From: Bacteroidales bacterium
GTDB taxonomy: Bacteria > Bacteroidota > Bacteroidia > Bacteroidales > Marinilabiliaceae
Direction: 5' to 3'
Assembly: GCA_015061285.1 (NCBI GenBank)
Contig: SUWW01000005.1
Coordinates: forward strand, 79,072 to 143,071
DNA length: 64,000 nt
A program made the translations under genes and the position numbers. Shown piece after piece: positions 1 to 9,632 of this stretch. Position 1 is the first letter of the stretch. Each line of letters opens with the position of its first letter. Under the pieces are notes generated by a model. That model was not told the origin of the DNA and did not search any database. It worked only from the letters and a program-made list of their open reading frames with translations.

Positions 1-250
1 AAGGTGTAACTGAGAGAGAGACACCGCTTCGGCTTTCCATAAAAGCATATTTAGCTGGATTCCAATATTGAGAATTTACGTCAGGCGATGTAGCTACACC
101 AGCATCACCCATTGACGTGCCTCGTGCTTCGGGGGCGATATTGAGCATTTGCACGCTCGAAGGAATAGGGTTATAGTCGTTTTGTGCGATGCTTGTTATG
201 CTTATAGTGGTTAATGTGGCTATGAGGCATAGAGTTTTTGCATTTTTCAT
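1..250 (-). CDS. porV: PorV, type IX secretion outer-membrane protein (partial, N-terminus only)
   Basis: The reading frame is open from an ATG at 248-250 down to the window edge, so about 83 N-terminal residues are seen. A signal peptide beginning MKNAKTLCLIATL and ending near SIAQ is followed by ARGTSMGDAGVATSPDVNSQ and YWNPAKYAF, which is the hallmark start of PorV/LptO. PorV is a FadL-like outer-membrane beta-barrel that shuttles type IX secretion cargo to the PorU sortase. It lies 86 nt downstream of porU on the same strand, the usual porU-porV pairing. The C-terminus is outside the window. Confidence 0.88.
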   Translation of the reverse strand, partial: MKNAKTLCLIATLTTISITSIAQNDYNPIPSSVQMLNIAPEARGTSMGDAGVATSPDVNSQYWNPAKYAFMESRSGVSLSVTP

Positions 251-336
251 TTCTATATTGTTCTATCTTTTTGATTTTTGATAAGGTTATAATTATCGCG
301 TTAAACGTATCAACGCATTTCTCGTGTTTTTATTGT

Positions 337-3300
337 CTACTTGAATAAAATTTTTCTTTTGAAACTTCCACTGCGGCCAGTTTCGTCTGTTATGTTTATG
401 TCGATAATATAAATGCCTTTGCCTAATGTAGCAGTGTTAGGCATTTCGGATATGAGATTGATTAAGTCAGATTGACCTTGCGTTGTAGTGGTAGTAATTG
501 TTTTTTGCGTCATTAGTCGGCCACTAATAGAGTAAATGGCCATTTTTAGTGTCAAACGTGAACTTGAGCCATTATGAGTGAAAAACAAGTTTAAGTCGCT
601 TGAGCCACTAATGTATGGACATGGGTAAATCTCAGTTGTACCGAATTGGATATTGCTATTCTTGTCGACAAAGAACTCGATAGTTTTTTCAGATGAGTTG
701 TTGGCATTGTCCCAAGCTTTGAGCGTGAGTGTATAGTTCTTCATGTTTTCCAGTTCGGGCAAAGTATAATCAAGAGATCCCGAAGTATAGCTATTGGGTG
801 AGTAGATGAAGTAGCTATTTAAGTTATATGGATTGTTTCGATCATCATTCAATACTATAGTAATGTCATGACCAATGCCCATACCACTAATGTTTATTCC
901 AGAGTTATCACTCAACGATGCATGAAGTGTAGGCGTTGCACCTGTTGTACTACCATCACCGAAACCAAGATATTCAACCCAAGCAGTTATCTCAGGACCT
1001 ATTGTGTCGTTGGCGGCTTCTGTATCAATACCACCTAAAAGCAGCGTATTTGTATATCCTCGTGCTTCAACATTATTGTTGGAAACGGCGTAATAGCTAA
1101 TTCTTCCACATCCTTCATCAGAGTAGCTGTCTTTGGGCAGTACTATTGTAGTATTGAACAATCCATTTTCTACTGTGGATAATCCATTGTATAAGACACT
1201 GTTGTAGTTCTCAAAAGTGTAAACTTCGCTAATTGCGCCTTTGGTAGATATAGAATCTTTTTTGTTGTATATGGTGATATTTATTTGCCCGTTGAAATCG
1301 TCCAATATGTTTCCTTGTTGATCTCTAATAGAGCCGCTAATTTTATTGACGGATAGAATCTTCAAAGGTTCGTCACAAACGTCGAATGCAATGTCGTTTA
1401 TACTATCAGTGCTGATGGTATAATTTTCGTCATAAGCTAATGTAATAGCAGGATCGCCTATTAATACATACTTCAAAGAGTTTATATTGCCGATAGTTTT
1501 TTGTTTTGCATATTTTACGGCATCGCCTACCGTATATCGTTTCCCATTACTATCGGTGTCGAGAACTCGGCCTAAAAATGCACGAGAAATTTTGTAATTA
1601 TAGTTACTATAGGTAATTCTGTTGGCTGCGAGAGAGCCTATTGCACCGCAATTAGAAGGAAGAACCATATACTTAGACAAACTTGTAATGCCGCGATCAA
1701 ATGATCCTGTATGGCAAGCAGCACTTATAACAAAAGGGTATTTGCCTTTATTGTTCCATTTTACATAATCACTTAGATTTAATAATGCCCATGTTGCCCA
1801 TCCTGTATCTGAACCATGTCCTGTATAGTCTACAAACAAAGCACCGTTATCAAAAATAGATTGTAAATCTTCAATAGCTTGATAATAGCGAAGTCCACTT
1901 GTAGTATATGTTGCTGTATATGCCTCCTGATATATTTTAGTTTCATTTAGGATAGGGTATTTGTTGGCAACCCACTTGGCTTTTTGCTCTGAAAATATCA
2001 AGTGCTCATTGCTATCTCCATCATCGCAAGTAAAAGCAGCGCGAAGTTTCCAATTGCTGTTTTCAAGCGAAGTAAGATAAGATTCTACTTTGTCTACTAT
2101 TGATGTGGCTTCTGCTTCAGAAGATACGGGAAATCGCCCGATACCAATGTCGACCGTGCTGATAGCTTCTGAGGATGCGCTTCCCTCTCCGCTCTCCATC
2201 CATCCGAAAAAATCATCTGTAGTGTAGGAATTAATTTTTACCAATGATTCTTCCGATTGATGAGTTGGTATGCGATTGTCTGGATATTTGTCTCCATAGT
2301 TTAGATTGTCGTATGAACCATTGCCAAATAGTAATACGTATTTCAGTGTGTTGCCGCTTTTCAGACCTTTATTATACACCAATCGTACGTAATCGCGTAT
2401 CGCAGTTGCTTCTCTTTTCCCAGATGAAAATTCGTTGTATATAGCATCTACGTTTACTGCCGCACAATTAAGTCCACTATAATCAGCGTGTAGTGATGCT
2501 AAACGCTCGGCCTCGCTTTGAAAAGCTGGGTGATATATTATAAGGTAATCCACGGCATTTGTTGCATGCAAATCTTGGTTACTAACAGATTCTACAAATG
2601 TCGGCTCCTCGAAACTGCCGTCTTGTTTGAAAGAGATAAACTCGTTTATAGTATTTCCTCCATAATATTTAGCATGAAGCGTTGTGCCATCGCTTGTAGT
2701 TGCAACTACTTTTGGATTTGTTGGCTCGTCGATATTCAACACGATAGTGTTGCCACTTGTTCCCTTTATTGCGTAATCAATAATGCATGAGCTGTTGTAA
2801 TTTATAGCGGTACTATTCCTAAATAGTAGTTCGTTTCTGCTATTCATATTAAGGGGTGCACACACCGTAATCATTGCGTAGTCGAGGTATACAACGGTAG
2901 TGCCGTCGGTGTTTACTGTGGCATTAATTTTTAGATTGTATTCATTTTTTTGTCCTGCAGTAGAAGTTATGTTTGTGCGGTTTGTGATGGCTTGAGCACC
3001 TGTGCTTGTCCATACAATTGGCGAGATGGAATATGTTCCTAAGGTGTCGTTGTTGAATAATATTGAATAGTATGTTTTTGATAGAGACCTTGCCATCATA
3101 TTAACGGCAATTCTCACTTTTGTGTCTTGTGAAACGCGTTCGTCGAGTGAGAAAGGAATCGATATTGAGTTGTTTGCTGTTGTGAATTGTTCACCATAGA
3201 AATCTCTTCCTGAAAGTAAATAGTTATAATTATGTAAAGCATGATAAGCTCTATCATCATACGTATCTATAGTAGTTGTAGCTACTTTGGAAGAATAATC

Positions 3301-3723
3301 AACCTTTTCAGGCTCGACTGATGGCGTTGTGCTATCGGTTATGTAATAATACGAATACGAATCTTGTTCGTTTTCTGAAAACTCGTATATATCATTTGTT
3401 TCGTTGTATTCCCATGAAGTAATGCCTTGAGCGTAGAAAAGTATAGCGTTGTCGGTGCGAAAAACAGGAAGTTTAGCCAAATCATCAATGCGCGATGCAC
3501 TATTTTCGAGAGGAAGTTCCTTGCCTCCATTCCCATAAACGGCAACCTTGTCCATATCAGCGAAACCCATCGAAGAAAGAGCCGAGCGTGTTAGCATCTT
3601 TATGCCAGAATCTTTGATGCGAACCTTCACCCATTTGCCAGAAGCCAAAACAGAGTGCTCAGCTTGCGGCATTGCGTTGATACTTATAGATAATAGTATG
3701 ATTAGAAGCGATAATAGTTTCAT
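337..3723 (-). CDS. porU: PorU, type IX secretion C-terminal signal peptidase (gingipain-like C25 family)
   Basis: 1128 residues with an N-terminal signal peptide (MKLLSLLIILLSISINA). The C25 caspase-like peptidase domain occupies roughly residues 390-770, with the likely catalytic His636 in DYTGHGSDTGW and Cys670 in VISAACHTGSFDRG. The tail from about 1040 resembles a type IX C-terminal sorting domain (FGTTEIYPCPY, then SGRLMTQ and KGIYIIDI). PorU cuts the C-terminal signal from cargo at the cell surface and attaches it to anionic lipopolysaccharide. Length and layout fit the family. It is transcribed with porV and diverges from the gldJ-like gene. The ATG at 3721-3723 gives the signal peptide directly. 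Confidence 0.9.
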   Translation of the reverse strand: MKLLSLLIILLSISINAMPQAEHSVLASGKWVKVRIKDSGIKMLTRSALSSMGFADMDKVAVYGNGGKELPLENSASRIDDLAKLPVFRTDNAILFYAQGITSWEYNETNDIYEFSENEQDSYSYYYITDSTTPSVEPEKVDYSSKVATTTIDTYDDRAYHALHNYNYLLSGRDFYGEQFTTANNSISIPFSLDERVSQDTKVRIAVNMMARSLSKTYYSILFNNDTLGTYSISPIVWTSTGAQAITNRTNITSTAGQKNEYNLKINATVNTDGTTVVYLDYAMITVCAPLNMNSRNELLFRNSTAINYNSSCIIDYAIKGTSGNTIVLNIDEPTNPKVVATTSDGTTLHAKYYGGNTINEFISFKQDGSFEEPTFVESVSNQDLHATNAVDYLIIYHPAFQSEAERLASLHADYSGLNCAAVNVDAIYNEFSSGKREATAIRDYVRLVYNKGLKSGNTLKYVLLFGNGSYDNLNYGDKYPDNRIPTHQSEESLVKINSYTTDDFFGWMESGEGSASSEAISTVDIGIGRFPVSSEAEATSIVDKVESYLTSLENSNWKLRAAFTCDDGDSNEHLIFSEQKAKWVANKYPILNETKIYQEAYTATYTTSGLRYYQAIEDLQSIFDNGALFVDYTGHGSDTGWATWALLNLSDYVKWNNKGKYPFVISAACHTGSFDRGITSLSKYMVLPSNCGAIGSLAANRITYSNYNYKISRAFLGRVLDTDSNGKRYTVGDAVKYAKQKTIGNINSLKYVLIGDPAITLAYDENYTISTDSINDIAFDVCDEPLKILSVNKISGSIRDQQGNILDDFNGQINITIYNKKDSISTKGAISEVYTFENYNSVLYNGLSTVENGLFNTTIVLPKDSYSDEGCGRISYYAVSNNNVEARGYTNTLLLGGIDTEAANDTIGPEITAWVEYLGFGDGSTTGATPTLHASLSDNSGINISGMGIGHDITIVLNDDRNNPYNLNSYFIYSPNSYTSGSLDYTLPELENMKNYTLTLKAWDNANNSSEKTIEFFVDKNSNIQFGTTEIYPCPYISGSSDLNLFFTHNGSSSRLTLKMAIYSISGRLMTQKTITTTTTQGQSDLINLISEMPNTATLGKGIYIIDINITDETGRSGSFKRKILFK

Positions 3724-3756
3724 ACATTAATATAAATGTAAGGAATTACTCGAGCG

Positions 3757-3764
3757 CAAAAGTA
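3757..3764 (-). promoter_or_regulatory. Candidate -7 element for porU-porV
   Basis: Read on the minus strand this is TACTTTTG, a full match to the Bacteroidota TAnnTTTG -7 element, 34 nt before the porU start. No clear TTTG -33 element lies at the usual 19-21 nt spacing. The assignment rests on the motif and its position only. Confidence 0.45.
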
Positions 3765-3874
3765 TAAGATTGTTAGAATCTTTAGTAACTATAAATATTC
3801 TAATTTTTTATTGTCAAAAAACAATAATGGAGACTTTTTTTCGTTATATGGTGTAACAAGCAAAAACAAAACTA

Positions 3875-3882
3875 TATCTTTG
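3875..3882 (+). promoter_or_regulatory. Candidate -7 element for the gldJ-like gene
   Basis: TATCTTTG matches the Bacteroidota -7 consensus TAnnTTTG and lies 73 nt before the start codon, facing away from the porU element. The -33 side is weak. The 230-nt divergent region contains no other recognisable feature. Confidence 0.45.
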
Positions 3883-3954
3883 CGAATACTAAAATTGTGT
3901 TATTAAGATTACACACATCTGAGATTTTACGAAAAATTGAATAAGTAAAATATT

Positions 3955-5448
3955 ATGAATTTGAAGTTCAGTCAATTAGTTGCAACATCTTGTATGGTGG
4001 CTTTATGCGTATCATGCTCATCAGGAAAAAAAGGTGATGGTACGTCTTCGGCTACCGGTTGGAACTACAACGATCCTGATTATGGATTTGAAGTAACTAC
4101 AGTAGCAGAGCAAGAAACAGGTCCGGGGCTTCGCTTTATTGAAGGCGGTACTTTTATTATGGGACGTGTTGAGCAAGAAGTGGCTTTCAATTGGGATAAT
4201 GTGCCTCGCCGTGTCACGGTTACTTCATTTTATATAGACGAATGCGAGGTAAGCAACGTTAACTATAGAGAGTGGCTCTATTGGATTTCTCGTGTCTATA
4301 ACGAGTATCCAGATCAATACAAAATGGCGCTGCCTGATACGCTTGTATGGCGTCGCCCTATGGCGTATAATGAGCCTTATGTAGAAAATTATCTTCGTCA
4401 CCCAGCGTATAACGAATATCCAGTTGTTGGTGTTAGTTGGCGTCAGGCATCTAACTATTGCAAGTGGCGTACCGACCGTGTGAACGAAAACATTCTTATT
4501 TTCAACGGTGTCCTTGATCCAAACTTCAAGGATCAACATGGAGAGGATAATTTCGACACGGAAGCGTATATGTATGGCCAATATACCGGTGCAGCTTCAG
4601 AAGAAAACCCATATACCGACTTGTTTACAGAGGAACCTCGTCAAGTACGCCTCGAAGATGGTTTGCTTCTGCCTAAGTATCGCCTTCCGACCGAAGCTGA
4701 GTGGGAATTTGCGGCTCTTGGCCTTGTAGGTAATACCGAAGACGAGCGTCTCTCTTCAAGAAAGATCTTCCCTTGGAATGGTCACGTGGTACGTAATGCA
4801 GAGGATGCTGTAAGAGGTCAGATGATGGCTAACTTCGTTCGTGGTAATGGTGACTACATGGGTACTTCTGGTAACTTGAACGATAAAGGTGATATTACCG
4901 TTGATGTTCACTCGTACTGGCCAAACGATTACGGCTTGTATTGTATGGCAGGTAACGTGAATGAATGGGTAGCTGATGTTTATCGTGCTCTCACCAACGA
5001 AGACGAAGAGGAGTTCAATCCATATCGTGGTAACGACTTCCAACAGAAAGTTCTCAACGAAGATGGTTCTGTAGCAGAGAAAGACTCTCTTGGTCGTATA
5101 CGTTATGCTCGAGAGACCGAGAAGTCTATAGGTAATCGCAAGAATTATCGTAAGGCAGACAATAAGAACTTCCTCGATGGTGATGCTCGTTCTAACCAAG
5201 CTCTTGGTGGCGACTGGACAAGTTCAGAAGCTAACACCGAAACCATGTACCGTGGTACTCCTACCACTACAGACCTTTCGAGCCTTGTGAGCGATAGAGT
5301 TCGTGTATACAAAGGTGGTGGCTGGCGCGACCGTGCATATTGGTTGTCACCAGGTACTCGTCGATTCCTCGACGAAGAGGAAAGCCGCGATGATATTGGC
5401 TTCCGTTGCGCTATGACTCGTGTTGGTAGTCCAATTTCTGGTCAATAA
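3955..5448 (+). CDS. gldJ: GldJ-like SUMF1-domain lipoprotein of the type IX secretion/gliding machinery
   Basis: 497 residues. A lipoprotein signal ends at LCVSC (Cys21). A formylglycine-enzyme-like (SUMF1/PvdO) fold spans about 50-490: GGTFIMG, GVSWRQASNYCKWR, RLPTEAEWEFAA, AGNVNEWV and YKGGGWRDRAYW. The paired cysteines that catalyse in true formylglycine enzymes are absent from the last motif, so a structural role is likely, as for GldJ and GldK. The order porV-porU / this gene / murF matches, from memory, the Flavobacterium porV-porU-gldJ-murF locus. There is no gldL, gldM or gldN beside it, which argues against GldK. GldK remains the alternative. Confidence 0.75.
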   Translation: MNLKFSQLVATSCMVALCVSCSSGKKGDGTSSATGWNYNDPDYGFEVTTVAEQETGPGLRFIEGGTFIMGRVEQEVAFNWDNVPRRVTVTSFYIDECEVSNVNYREWLYWISRVYNEYPDQYKMALPDTLVWRRPMAYNEPYVENYLRHPAYNEYPVVGVSWRQASNYCKWRTDRVNENILIFNGVLDPNFKDQHGEDNFDTEAYMYGQYTGAASEENPYTDLFTEEPRQVRLEDGLLLPKYRLPTEAEWEFAALGLVGNTEDERLSSRKIFPWNGHVVRNAEDAVRGQMMANFVRGNGDYMGTSGNLNDKGDITVDVHSYWPNDYGLYCMAGNVNEWVADVYRALTNEDEEEFNPYRGNDFQQKVLNEDGSVAEKDSLGRIRYARETEKSIGNRKNYRKADNKNFLDGDARSNQALGGDWTSSEANTETMYRGTPTTTDLSSLVSDRVRVYKGGGWRDRAYWLSPGTRRFLDEEESRDDIGFRCAMTRVGSPISGQ

Positions 5449-5470
5449 GAAACTGAATTTTTTAGATATG

Positions 5471-5500
5471 GGGTTGGAGGTTTGCTTCCAACCCTTTTTT
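5471..5500 (+). terminator. Intrinsic terminator between gldJ-like gene and murF
   Basis: GGGTTGGAGG (5471-5480) pairs with CTTCCAACCC (5485-5494), with one G-U pair and a 4-nt TTTG loop, followed by T6. It lies 22 nt after the gldJ stop and just before the murF ATG, so it also rules out a murF start upstream of 5512. Confidence 0.85.
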
Positions 5501-5511
5501 ATTTTGTTGAG

Positions 5512-6804
5512 ATGAAAAACTTATATAAGCACTATTTGAATTCTATAGGAGTTTCTACCGATACTCGCACAATTCCCGAAGGCTCTTTTTTTGTTGCATT
5601 GAAAGGCGAAAACTTCGATGCTAATGAAATGGTCGACTTGGCGCTCGAAAAGGGTGCTGAGCATGTAGTTACCTCTAATAAAAAATACGTTGGTAATCCT
5701 AAAGTTACTGTCGTTGATGATACTCTGAAAACGCTTCAGCAACTTGCGGCATATCATCGAGAACAGTTAGAAATACCTATTGTTGGCATAACTGGCACAA
5801 ATGGCAAGACTACAACAAAAGAACTTGTGACTGCGGTGCTCTCTAAAAAATATAAAGTGGCTGCAACAAAAGGCAACTTGAATAATCATATCGGAGTGCC
5901 ATTGACACTATTGAGCATAAGTAGCGAGCATGATATTGCTGTCGTTGAGATGGGGGCAAGCCATCCTGGTGAGATAAAAGAGCTCGCTGCATTGGTGAAG
6001 CCTACGTCGGGTTTGATTACTAATGTAGGTATAGCTCATATCGAAGGTTTTGGCTCGTTCGATGGTGTGAAAGCCACTAAAAAAGCTCTATACGACCAAA
6101 TTGCTGCGGACAACGGTACTATATTTATAAATACGGGTAATGAAAATCTCGTTGGAATGTTGCCCGAAAGTTTCGACCGTCTGATTTCATATGGTACTGA
6201 TGCGCAAAACTGCCTTATAGATGGACATGCGGTTGGTAATGGCGAAATGCTTCAGCTTGAATGGCGTTATAATAATGGTATATACCATTCTATCTCGACG
6301 AATTTGACAGGTGTATATAATCTTGAAAATGTTCTTGCAGCTGCAACTGTCGGTTGTTTTTATGATGTTGACGAAGCAGATATTTGTCTTGCACTTTCGG
6401 AGTATAAACCTACTAATAGCCGTTCGCAAGTTGTACAAACGAATAAAAATCGAATAATTATTGACGCTTACAATGCTAATCCATCAAGTATGATGGCTTC
6501 GCTTGATAATTTTCAACATCTTCAGCACGAGCATAAGGTGTTGATTCTCGGGGCAATGCGCGAACTTGGAGTGGCGCAAGATTCAGAGCACCTATCTCTT
6601 TTGAAAAAAATATCTGCAGTTGATTACGATGAAGTCTATTTAGTTGGTAATGAGTTTGCTAAATTCGCAGAGCAATTCCCTCGCTACCATTATGCTGAGA
6701 TGGCAATTGACATAAAAGATGAGATTTGCAAGTTGAGCGGCAAATACATTTTGCTAAAAGGCTCAAATTCAAACAAACTCAGTTCTTTGGTTGAATATTT
6801 ATAA
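5512..6804 (+). CDS. murF: UDP-N-acetylmuramoyl-tripeptide--D-alanyl-D-alanine ligase
   Basis: 430 residues from the ATG at 5512. The frame is open further upstream, but that stretch is the terminator hairpin. MurF adds D-Ala-D-Ala to the UDP-MurNAc-tripeptide in the cytoplasm, the last soluble precursor step of peptidoglycan synthesis. Evidence includes the Mur-ligase P-loop GTNGKTTT at about residues 95-102, the central VVEMGASHPGEI and NVGIAHIEGFGS motifs, and the C-terminal domain with IIDAYNANPSSM. It is followed 20 nt later by the arginine genes, so co-transcription with them is likely. Confidence 0.93.
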   Translation: MKNLYKHYLNSIGVSTDTRTIPEGSFFVALKGENFDANEMVDLALEKGAEHVVTSNKKYVGNPKVTVVDDTLKTLQQLAAYHREQLEIPIVGITGTNGKTTTKELVTAVLSKKYKVAATKGNLNNHIGVPLTLLSISSEHDIAVVEMGASHPGEIKELAALVKPTSGLITNVGIAHIEGFGSFDGVKATKKALYDQIAADNGTIFINTGNENLVGMLPESFDRLISYGTDAQNCLIDGHAVGNGEMLQLEWRYNNGIYHSISTNLTGVYNLENVLAAATVGCFYDVDEADICLALSEYKPTNSRSQVVQTNKNRIIIDAYNANPSSMMASLDNFQHLQHEHKVLILGAMRELGVAQDSEHLSLLKKISAVDYDEVYLVGNEFAKFAEQFPRYHYAEMAIDIKDEICKLSGKYILLKGSNSNKLSSLVEYL

Positions 6805-6824
6805 ATAAATAGTAAGATATTAAA

Positions 6825-7772
6825 ATGAAACGTTTCCTAAAGGTCGAAGACATAGGCAACCTTGATGCAGCTTTGAAAGAAGCTGCCGAGGTAAAAAAGA
6901 CACCATTTGCTTGGCAAAATCTTGGTAAAAATAAGACTGCGATACTTATTTTCTTCAACTCGAGTCTTCGTACTCGACTTTCAACGCAGAAGGCCGCTCA
7001 AAATTTGGGCATGAATGCCATTGTGTTGAATGTTGGTACCGATTCGTGGCAACTCGAAACGGAAATGGGAGTTGTGATGGACGGCAATAAAAGCGAGCAC
7101 TTACGTGAAGCCATTCCCGTAATTGGCTCGTATGCTGATATTATTGGTGTTCGCTCTTTTGCAAAGTTCGAGAGCCGCGAGTTCGACTATCAAGAGACGA
7201 TTCTTAATCAGTTTATTGAATATTCAGGCTGTCCTGTTATAAGTCTTGAGAGTGCTACACGTCATCCATGTCAAGCTTTTGCTGATCTTATAACTATAGA
7301 AGAGTATAAAAAAGTAAAGCGTCCGAAGGTTGTGCTTACGTGGGCTCCGCATCCAAAGGCTTTGCCACAAGCTGTGCCAAACTCTTTTGCAGAGTGGATG
7401 AAGGTTGCTGATGTTGACTTCGTAATTACTTGCCCTGAGGGCTATCAACTTGCGCCAGAGTTTATGAAAGGAGCACACTATGAGCCCGACCAGAAAAAGG
7501 CTCTCGAAGGTGCAGACTTCGTTTATGCGAAGAACTGGTCATCGTATGAGCATTATGGACAGATTTTGTCGAAGGATATGTCGTGGACAGTAGATGCAGA
7601 GCACATGTCGTGGACTAACAATGCTAAGTTTATGCACTGTTTGCCAGTTCGTCGTAATATGATTGTTACAGATGAAGTGATCGATAGTCCCAACAGCATA
7701 GTTATTCCAGAGGCAGCCAACCGTGTTGTTTCGGCCCAGGTCGTAATCAAAAGAATGCTTGAAAGTCTATAA
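6825..7772 (+). CDS. argF': N-succinylornithine (or N-acetylornithine) carbamoyltransferase
   Basis: 315 residues. The family carbamoylates an N-acylated ornithine instead of ornithine. The carbamoyl-phosphate loop reads SSLRTR (residues 46-51) and the C-terminal motif HCLPVRRN is at 271-278. Ordinary ornithine transcarbamylases have STRTR and a different ornithine loop. The residue equivalent to the acetyl/succinyl discriminator appears to be Ser90 in DGNKSEH; this position is Pro in the Bacteroides succinyl enzyme and Glu in the Xanthomonas acetyl enzyme, as recalled. A small residue here favours succinylornithine. The neighbours argB, argE and argH complete most of the pathway. Confidence 0.9.
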   Translation: MKRFLKVEDIGNLDAALKEAAEVKKTPFAWQNLGKNKTAILIFFNSSLRTRLSTQKAAQNLGMNAIVLNVGTDSWQLETEMGVVMDGNKSEHLREAIPVIGSYADIIGVRSFAKFESREFDYQETILNQFIEYSGCPVISLESATRHPCQAFADLITIEEYKKVKRPKVVLTWAPHPKALPQAVPNSFAEWMKVADVDFVITCPEGYQLAPEFMKGAHYEPDQKKALEGADFVYAKNWSSYEHYGQILSKDMSWTVDAEHMSWTNNAKFMHCLPVRRNMIVTDEVIDSPNSIVIPEAANRVVSAQVVIKRMLESL

Positions 7773-7782
7773 GTAAGTAGTT

Positions 7783-8550
7783 ATGAATGTGACTATTATA
7801 AAAGTAGGCGGAAAGGTAGTAGAAGATCCTATCACGTTGAATATTTTGCTCGACGATTTTGCTAAAATCGATGGAGCAAAAATTTTGGTTCATGGTGGCG
7901 GACGAACAGCAACAAAACTTTCTGCAGAACTTGGTATTCAAGCTCAAATGGTTGATGGACGCCGAATTACTGATGCTGAGACTCTCAAGGTAGTGACAAT
8001 GGTGTATGCTGGTTTGGTAAATAAAAACATCGTTGCGCAGCTCCAAAAACGTCAGTTGAATGCGATAGGCTTTTCTGGTGCCGATTTGAATATTATCAAG
8101 TCGGTAAAGCGTCCTGTAAAAGATATTGATTATGGTTTCGTTGGCGATGTTGTAGGAGTGCAAATAGAAGTCCTTCTCTCGCTTATTCAACAAGGAGCAA
8201 CGCCTGTTGTTTGCCCTATTACGCACGATGGAAATGGACAATTGCTAAATACAAATGCCGATACCATAGCCTCTGAGCTTGCGTGTGCATTGGCATCGCA
8301 AGTCGATGTTACGCTTGTATATTGCTTCGAAAAACCAGGCGTTTTGTTAGATGCCAACGACGATACGTCTGTTATATCTGAGTTGAACTATGAAACTTTC
8401 AAACAGTATCAAGCATCCGGTATTATCGTTGAAGGCATGATTCCTAAACTCGACAATGGTTTTGCTGCCATACGCAAGGGCGTTCGTAGTGTAGTTATAA
8501 CAAACACCGATGGACTGAAAAACAACGGCGGTACACACTTGATGTTATGA
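7783..8550 (+). CDS. argB: Acetylglutamate (or N-succinylglutamate) kinase
   Basis: 255 residues of the amino-acid kinase family. It phosphorylates the gamma-carboxyl of an N-acylglutamate, the second step of arginine synthesis. The sequence shows IKVGGKV near the N-terminus, the substrate glycine loop HGGGRTATKLS, and CPITHDGNGQLLNTNADTIA, typical of ArgB. It lacks the N-terminal helix found in arginine-inhibited hexameric ArgB, so feedback inhibition by arginine is not expected from the sequence. It starts 10 nt after argF' and overlaps argE by the ATGA at 8547-8550. Given the argF' type, the natural acyl group may be succinyl. Confidence 0.92.
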   Translation: MNVTIIKVGGKVVEDPITLNILLDDFAKIDGAKILVHGGGRTATKLSAELGIQAQMVDGRRITDAETLKVVTMVYAGLVNKNIVAQLQKRQLNAIGFSGADLNIIKSVKRPVKDIDYGFVGDVVGVQIEVLLSLIQQGATPVVCPITHDGNGQLLNTNADTIASELACALASQVDVTLVYCFEKPGVLLDANDDTSVISELNYETFKQYQASGIIVEGMIPKLDNGFAAIRKGVRSVVITNTDGLKNNGGTHLML

Positions 8551-9611
8551 AAACAATCAACGAGTTGCGCGAAGAATCGATTGAGTTGTTGCAGAAAATG
8601 ATAGCAACTCCATCGATTAGTCGAGATGAATCTCGGGTTGCTGATGTCATACAGCAATTTATGCTCGAAAAAGGATTGTTGGTTAATCGACAAAATAATA
8701 ATCTATGGATACATAGTAGCAACTGCATGGATGATCGACCAACGATTCTGCTCAATTCACATATCGACACCGTTAAACCCGCTGCGGGCTACACTCGCGA
8801 CCCTTACACTCCAGCAATAGAAGGTGATTGCCTTTTTGGTTTGGGTAGTAATGATGCAGGAGCTCCAATGGTTTCGCTGCTTGCTGCGTTTCGTTATCTC
8901 ATCCAAAAGGAGCAGCCTTATCATCTTATATATGCTTGCACAGCCGAAGAAGAGGTGAGTGGTAAAAATGGAGTTGAAAGTATACTACCACAACTCGGTC
9001 ATGTCGATTTGGCTGTCGTTGGCGAACCAACATCAATGCAACCAGCGGTAGCAGAAAAAGGATTGATGGTGCTCGATTGTACTTCGTATGGTAAAAGTGG
9101 TCATGCAGCTCGTAACGAAGGTGTAAATGCTATATATGAGGCAATTCCAAATATTGAGTGGTTTAGAACTTATAAATTCGACAGAATATCACAATTTTTA
9201 GGACCAGTAAAGATGTCTGTAACGCAAGTCAATGCTGGGACGCAGCATAATGTTGTGCCTGATGTTTGTCGTTTTGTGGTCGATGTAAGGGTGAACGAAC
9301 TCTATACAAATGAGGAGTTGCTTGAGTTGATAAAAGATCGCACATCTTGTGAAGTAAAGGAGCGTTCAACGCGCTTGAATAGTTCTTTCATCTCTGCGGA
9401 GCATCCAATTGTGAAGCGTTGCATAGAGCTCGGGCTAAAGCCTTTCGGTTCTCCAACAATGAGCGATCAAGCTCTAATGCCGTTTACTTCAATAAAAATA
9501 GGACCGGGCGAATCTTCACGTTCTCATACGGCAAATGAGTTTGTCAATATTAGTGAGATAGAGCACGGTATAAAAACTTATATCCAACTTCTGGATGGAT
9601 TGCAATTGTAA
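8547..9611 (+). CDS. argE: N-acyl-ornithine/citrulline deacylase, M20 family
   Basis: 354 residues of the ArgE/DapE M20 metallopeptidase family. Likely zinc ligands and catalytic residues are His72 and Asp74 (NSHIDTVKP), Asp103, Glu134/Glu135 (CTAEEEVSG), Glu160 (VVGEPTS) and His186 (SGHAARN). The shorter dimerisation domain follows. In the N-acyl route the enzyme would remove the acyl group from N-acylcitrulline after the carbamoyltransferase step, instead of from acylornithine. Start codon overlap with argB (ATGA) indicates translational coupling. DapE is a less likely alternative because of the context. Confidence 0.88.
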   Translation: MKTINELREESIELLQKMIATPSISRDESRVADVIQQFMLEKGLLVNRQNNNLWIHSSNCMDDRPTILLNSHIDTVKPAAGYTRDPYTPAIEGDCLFGLGSNDAGAPMVSLLAAFRYLIQKEQPYHLIYACTAEEEVSGKNGVESILPQLGHVDLAVVGEPTSMQPAVAEKGLMVLDCTSYGKSGHAARNEGVNAIYEAIPNIEWFRTYKFDRISQFLGPVKMSVTQVNAGTQHNVVPDVCRFVVDVRVNELYTNEELLELIKDRTSCEVKERSTRLNSSFISAEHPIVKRCIELGLKPFGSPTMSDQALMPFTSIKIGPGESSRSHTANEFVNISEIEHGIKTYIQLLDGLQL

Positions 9612-9632
9612 ATAGTTAAAAATCAACTGGTA

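Noticed and set aside
5482-5511. Upstream start for murF
   Set aside because: These codons coincide with the loop, 3' arm and T tract of the terminator; the ATG at 5512 matches the family N-terminus.
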